The notes beneath the pieces are model-generated. The model was given only the letters and a program-made list of their open reading frames with translations. It was not told the DNA's origin and searched no databases. From Candidatus Mediterraneibacter pullistercoris (GTDB lineage Bacteria > Bacillota > Clostridia > Lachnospirales > Lachnospiraceae), in NCBI GenBank assembly GCA_019116885.1, contig DXAU01000030.1, forward strand, positions 1-64,000: 64,000 bases of DNA. Direction: 5' to 3'. How positions within the stretch are numbered: position 1 is the first letter of the stretch; each line of letters begins with the position of its first letter. Below are positions 59,497-64,000 of this stretch, one piece after another. Position numbers and translations under genes: made by a program.

Positions 59497-60077
59497 ATTT
59501 TTAATTTCTCTCCTATCTGTCTCTTTGTATCTTCAAACGTGCCGCTGTTGTCTATCACAACAGCACATGCTTTTCTGAACATCTCTTCCCCCGGCTGGGA
59601 CGCGATCATCTGCGAGGTCTTCTCCCCTGTGTACCCGCGCGACCGGCTCAGCCGCTCTCTGCGCACACGTTCATCCGCATAGATATACCACAGTTCATCA
59701 CAGAGTTCCCTGCCGGCCACCGGGAGAAGCGCGGCTTCCACGACATAGAGCCGGACATTCTCCTTTGCTTTCTCCCGGATATCACGCCGTACTTTAAGGA
59801 GCACTTCCGGATGGACAATCTCATTGAGCCGCTCCAGTTTCCCGGCATCCTCAAACACGATCTTTCCAAGAGCCGCCCGGTCCAGTTCCCCGTCTTCTCC
59901 TACGACTTCTCTTCCAAATTCCCTTACAATACGTTCAAAACACGGTGTACCTCTTCTCTGCAGTTCTCTCGCTGTCTCATCCATCTGGCAGACAGATGCC
60001 CCGTATGCTTCCCTGAGATAATTTAAAACCTTACTTTTACCGGAACCGACTCCGCCTGTAATCCCTAGGACTTTCAT
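59493..60077 (-). CDS. coaE: Dephospho-CoA kinase
   Basis: VLGITGGVGSGKSKVLNYLRE; VEAALLP. Confidence 0.95.
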   Translation of the reverse strand: MKVLGITGGVGSGKSKVLNYLREAYGASVCQMDETARELQRRGTPCFERIVREFGREVVGEDGELDRAALGKIVFEDAGKLERLNEIVHPEVLLKVRRDIREKAKENVRLYVVEAALLPVAGRELCDELWYIYADERVRRERLSRSRGYTGEKTSQMIASQPGEEMFRKACAVVIDNSGTFEDTKRQIGEKLKI

Positions 60078-60104
60078 CTCTGTTCTCCGCCCTTTCTGCC
60101 GCTC

Positions 60105-62726
60105 CTATTTCGCCTCATACCAGTTATTTCCCGTATGCATGTCCGCGATCAGCGGAACCAGAAGCTCTGCTGCATGTTCCATCTTGTCTCTGAGAATCTC
60201 TTTCACCTCGTCCACTTCACTCTCCGCCGCCTCGATCAGAAGCTCGTCATGAACCTGGAGAATCAGCCTGGATCTCATGCTCCGTTTTCTGAGTTCCTCG
60301 TCCACGCCGATCATGGCGATCTTAATAATATCTGCCGCAGTCCCCTGGATCGGGGCGTTCATGGCAACCCTCTCGCCAAAACTGCGCTGCATGAAGTTGC
60401 TCGATTTCAGCTCCGGGACCGGGCGTCTGCGCCCAAACAGCGTCACCGCATATCCATTCTCCTTTGCATGGGCCACGGAATCATCGAGGAATTTCTTAAT
60501 CCCCGGATAAGTTTCAAAATAGTGCTCGATATACCGGGCAGCCTCTTTCCTCGTGATACTCAGGTCCTGGCTCAGCCCGAAAGAACTGATGCCGTACACA
60601 ATCCCGAAGTTGACCGCCTTGGCATTGCGCCGCTGCAGATCAGTAACCTCATCAAACGGTATATGGAACACCTGGGAAGCTGTCATCCTGTGGATATCTC
60701 TCGCCTCCCGGTACGCTCTGATCAACTGTTCATCCCCGGAACAATGGGCCAGTATGCGCAGTTCGATCTGGGAGTAATCCGCATCCACGAATATGCATCC
60801 ATCTTTTGGAACAAATACTTTTCTTATGAGACGTCCAAGTTCCATCCTCACCGGGATGTTCTGGAGATTCGGTTCCGTACTGCTCAGACGCCCGGTGGCT
60901 GTAACCGTCTGGTTGAATTTCCCGTGGATTCTTCCGTCATCACCGATAAAAGCTGCCAGCCCGTCCGCGTAGGTCGATTTCAGTTTTGCAAGCTGTCTGT
61001 ACTCAAGGATCTTTGCCACCACCGGATGATCGGGCGCAAGTTTATCCAGTACGTCCGCGGCTGTGGAATATCCTGTCTTCGTCTTTTTCGCATGGGGCAG
61101 CCCGAGTTTCTCAAAGAGTATGACTCCGAGCTGTTTCGGAGAATTGATATTAAACTCCTCTCCTGCCATCTCATAGATTTCTTTTTCCAGCTCAGTGATC
61201 CGCTCCCCGAGCTGGTTTCCATACGCTTTCAGAGCCTGTGCCTCTACTTTTACCCCGGCTCTCTCCATGTGGAAGAGCACAGCGATCAGGGGCATCTCTA
61301 TCTCACGGAAAAGCCGTTCCATCCCCTGTTCTTTCAGCTTCTTTTCAAGCACAGGCACTGCTGCATATGCAGTGTAAGCCTCGTAGCACGCTTTTGCAGC
61401 ATCGTCTGTTTTCTCGTCGATCAGGATATTGAGCTGTTCTCTTGCCACATCCTCACAGTCATAGTCACTTTTGATCGGGTTTAAAAGGTATGCCGCCACG
61501 ATCACATCAAAGCAGTTCTCCATCTTTGCATCGGGAAGAAATGAGAGATGTTCTTTCAGGCCGCACATGGAAAAGCACTTTACCTTCCCTGCAATCCGGG
61601 ACAGCCTTGCCAGAAGCCAGTCAAGATCTGTCTCCATGTCACATGGGATCGTCACGATATTGTCTTTCCCCCATGCAAGAGCGATGCGGCCAAAGCCTGA
61701 CGGGTGTGCAAAGAGCGGGAGTACACTGCCCGGATCTTTGGAAAGTGCAGCGCCCACGCGGTCCGCTTTCTCTGCCTCAGCGAACACAGCTTCTATCTCC
61801 TCTCTGCCCGCTGCCTCGCGGAACCCTTTTTCTATCTCATTGGACGCAGCCTCAAGGTCAAAACGGCTCAGCAGATTTTTAAACTGCAGTCTTCTGAACA
61901 GATCATGCGCCTCCGGCGTATAAGGATTCCCATGGCGCGCTCCCTCCAGGTCAAAGTTTAACTTGGCATGAGTCTCTATCGTTGCCAGGACCTTGCTCAT
62001 CTTCGCCTGCTCCCAGTATTCTTTCAGATTTTTGCTGGCCCGCGGCGGCTTGAGTTCATCCACATGACTGTACGCGTTTTCAATGGATTTATACTCCTGT
62101 ATGATCTTCGTCGCCGTCTTCTCACCCACGCCCGGAACACCGGGGATATTATCCGACGCATCTCCCATCAGCGCTTTTACATCTATGAATTCCGTCGGTG
62201 TGACGCCGTAACGCGCCTCTACATCCGATGCAAAATAATCCTCTACCTCCGTCTTCCCCTGCTTTGTCTTGGGGATACGTATTTTCACATGATCTGTTGC
62301 AAGCTGGAGCGTATCTCTGTCGCCGGAGATGATAGAGACATCCATCCCTTTCTCCTCACAGATCCGGGAGATCGTCCCCAGGAGATCATCTGCTTCCAGC
62401 CCTTCCTGCTCGATGACTTCGATATCCATCGCCCTGAGAACATCCTTAATAACCGGCACCTGCTCTCTGAGTTCCTCTGCCATGGGCTTGCGTGTGCCTT
62501 TATAATCTGCGAACATCTTATGCCGGAACGTGGGCGCATGTACGTCAAATGTCACGGTCAGATATTCCGGCTGTTCCTCATCTAACATCTTAAACATGAT
62601 ATTAAGGAAACCATAGACTGCATTTGTGTGCAGTCCTTCCGAATTTGTCAGATCAGGAACCCCGTAGAACGCCCTGTTCAAAATACTGTGTCCGTCTATC
62701 AAAACGATTTTTTCTCTCATCATCAT
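60105..62726 (-). CDS. polA: DNA polymerase I
   Basis: 5'-exonuclease domain and family A polymerase motifs VDADYSQIELRILAHCSGDEQLI, RRNAKAVNFGIVYGISSFGLSQDL, LQVHDELLIEA. Confidence 0.98.
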   Translation of the reverse strand: MMMREKIVLIDGHSILNRAFYGVPDLTNSEGLHTNAVYGFLNIMFKMLDEEQPEYLTVTFDVHAPTFRHKMFADYKGTRKPMAEELREQVPVIKDVLRAMDIEVIEQEGLEADDLLGTISRICEEKGMDVSIISGDRDTLQLATDHVKIRIPKTKQGKTEVEDYFASDVEARYGVTPTEFIDVKALMGDASDNIPGVPGVGEKTATKIIQEYKSIENAYSHVDELKPPRASKNLKEYWEQAKMSKVLATIETHAKLNFDLEGARHGNPYTPEAHDLFRRLQFKNLLSRFDLEAASNEIEKGFREAAGREEIEAVFAEAEKADRVGAALSKDPGSVLPLFAHPSGFGRIALAWGKDNIVTIPCDMETDLDWLLARLSRIAGKVKCFSMCGLKEHLSFLPDAKMENCFDVIVAAYLLNPIKSDYDCEDVAREQLNILIDEKTDDAAKACYEAYTAYAAVPVLEKKLKEQGMERLFREIEMPLIAVLFHMERAGVKVEAQALKAYGNQLGERITELEKEIYEMAGEEFNINSPKQLGVILFEKLGLPHAKKTKTGYSTAADVLDKLAPDHPVVAKILEYRQLAKLKSTYADGLAAFIGDDGRIHGKFNQTVTATGRLSSTEPNLQNIPVRMELGRLIRKVFVPKDGCIFVDADYSQIELRILAHCSGDEQLIRAYREARDIHRMTASQVFHIPFDEVTDLQRRNAKAVNFGIVYGISSFGLSQDLSITRKEAARYIEHYFETYPGIKKFLDDSVAHAKENGYAVTLFGRRRPVPELKSSNFMQRSFGERVAMNAPIQGTAADIIKIAMIGVDEELRKRSMRSRLILQVHDELLIEAAESEVDEVKEILRDKMEHAAELLVPLIADMHTGNNWYEAK

Positions 62727-62837
62727 CCTCCATCCGCGCTAACCGCCATTACTCAAGTATACACTAAAAACCCTCTTTTTTAAAGGCTGTTTTTGTGTTA
62801 TCATGAAAGACATACTGAGCAAAGGAGAACCTGTATT

Positions 62838-63458
62838 ATGGACAGTATTATTTTCGACGTCGACGGCACAATCTGGGATTCTGCCAGATCTGTGGCCGAC
62901 TCCTGGAATAAAGCGATCAAAGAAAACTCCGACCTTAATCTCACCCTCGAACCCGGCTCTTTGAGCAGGCTGTTCGGAAAGACAATGACCGAGATTGCGG
63001 ACGCTCTCTTCCCCTCTCTTACCACTGCCGGGCGCATGGAACTGCTGAAAGTCTGCTTTGAGACTGAAAACAGATATCTGGAAGACCACCCCGGGCGCCT
63101 CTACGAAGGTGTCGCAGAGACGATGAGAGAACTCTCCAAAAGATATCCTCTCTATATCGTGAGCAACTGCCAGTGCGGATATATCGAGGTCATGCTCAGA
63201 ACAACCGGGCTGGAACCATATATCAGGGACCACCTCTGTTTTGGAGAGACACAGGTATGCAAAGGGGAGACGCTGCGGATGCTCATTGAGAGAAACGCTC
63301 TGAAAGATCCCGTCTATGTAGGAGATACACAAGGGGATGCGGATTCGTGCAGACACGCTGGAATCCCTTTTATCTTTGCCGAATACGGATTCGGAGACGT
63401 GCCCGGGGCAAAGATCCGCATACAGAAATTCTCTGATCTTAAAGACATCGCACTGTAA
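62838..63458 (+). CDS. HAD-family hydrolase (phosphoglycolate phosphatase-like)
   Basis: MDSIIFDVDGTIWDSARSV; VYVGDTQGDADSC; ATG at 62838 with AAAGGAGAA. Confidence 0.9.
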   Translation: MDSIIFDVDGTIWDSARSVADSWNKAIKENSDLNLTLEPGSLSRLFGKTMTEIADALFPSLTTAGRMELLKVCFETENRYLEDHPGRLYEGVAETMRELSKRYPLYIVSNCQCGYIEVMLRTTGLEPYIRDHLCFGETQVCKGETLRMLIERNALKDPVYVGDTQGDADSCRHAGIPFIFAEYGFGDVPGAKIRIQKFSDLKDIAL

Positions 63459-63500
63459 TCCCGCCAGCAAAGAACAGAGCAGAAAATATCAGATATACGC

Positions 63501-63529
63501 TTGACATAGTTTCATATATTAAGTATATT
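63501..63529 (+). promoter_or_regulatory. Promoter TTGACA-17-TATATT of the ferredoxin cassette
   Basis: Hexamers at 63501-63506 and 63524-63529. Confidence 0.8.
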
Positions 63530-63553
63530 AGTAATGTCTAAAATACTTAATAT
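63516..63553. promoter_or_regulatory. Perfect 11 bp inverted repeat ATATTAAGTAT-N16-ATACTTAATAT over the -10 and up to the SD
   Basis: Arms 63516-63526 and 63543-63553. Confidence 0.7.
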
Positions 63554-63566
63554 TGGAGGATGTGTC

Positions 63567-63773
63567 ATGAAAACATCTCGCAAAATTGCCGCTATCGGCA
63601 AAGAATGTGTGGCCTGCGGCAGCTGTCTTCACGTATGCCCGAAAGAAGCTATCCAGATCGCATGGGGTATTTCCGCCTGTGTGGATCAGGCAAAATGCGT
63701 CGGCTGCGGAAAATGTGCAAAAGTCTGTCCCGCAGCAGTGATTAACATAGTAGAAAGGAGTGCTGCTCTGTGA
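63567..63773 (+). CDS. 2x[4Fe-4S] ferredoxin-like protein
   Basis: CVACGSCLHVCPKEAIQI and CVGCGKCAKVCPAAVINI; ATG at 63567 preceded by GGAGGATGTGTC. Confidence 0.92.
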   Translation: MKTSRKIAAIGKECVACGSCLHVCPKEAIQIAWGISACVDQAKCVGCGKCAKVCPAAVINIVERSAAL

Positions 63774-64000
63774 AAAAAAAGAAATGGTCGGATTACCTCT
63801 GGATTGTTGAACTGTGCTATCTGTTTTTAGGACTATTTAATATCCTGTTCGCTTGGCTGGGGATGCTGTTTTTCTGTATTCCTCTTTTACTGGCCATATT
63901 TGGCGGCAGCAAGCTCTACTGCAACCGCTACTGTGGGCGCGGGCAGCTTTTCGGTATTCTGGGAGAAAAACTGAAATTGTCAAGGAACGTACCGCCGCCT
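63770..64000 (+). CDS. Membrane Fe-S (NapH/NosR-like) protein, partial (runs off the window)
   Basis: GTG start overlapping the previous stop; MKKKKWSDYLWIVELCYLFLGLFNILFAWLGMLFFCIPLLLAIFGGSKLYCNRYCGRGQLFG. Confidence 0.7.
   Translation, partial: MKKKKWSDYLWIVELCYLFLGLFNILFAWLGMLFFCIPLLLAIFGGSKLYCNRYCGRGQLFGILGEKLKLSRNVPPP

Noticed and set aside
60135-61484. 449 aa + strand ORF opposite polA
   Set aside because: Mirror ORF of a well-supported CDS; no recognisable domain.

Overview
The window is a gene-dense chromosomal segment that looks like a Lachnospiraceae-type (Clostridia) genome. That assignment comes from protein family content and gene order only; no search was run. Most of it is housekeeping: gpsA-plsY-der-DUF512, prs, ilvA, a long minus-strand run pta-ackA-DUF177-rpmF-plsX-acpP-rnc-smc-ftsY, mgtE/tmcAL, gntR-icd, a compact leuB-ilvD-ilvB-serC-serA operon, tgt-yajC, an L,D-transpeptidase, aroC, a ThrRS-like/uridine kinase fusion, rpoD-dnaG-dgt and trmK-nif3, a tandem PPK2 protein, infC-rpmI-rplT, and polA-coaE-yycJ. 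Accessory content includes a divergent XRE regulator pair, a tRNA-Leu with an AAG anticodon, a stand-alone TrpB with an upstream T-box (apparent UGG specifier), a sulfatase/ABC importer/YesMN-type two-component locus, and a ferredoxin/NapH-like cassette at the right edge. I found no CRISPR array, transposase, prophage or rRNA. The most interesting signals are non-coding: two unexplained structured intergenic islands (about 28729-28841 and 48949-49043), a nested hairpin directly upstream of rnc, a long palindrome over the ferredoxin promoter, and TTGTATACAA-type palindromes shared by the gntR and pta promoters. No obviously new multi-gene defence or biosynthetic system is visible.
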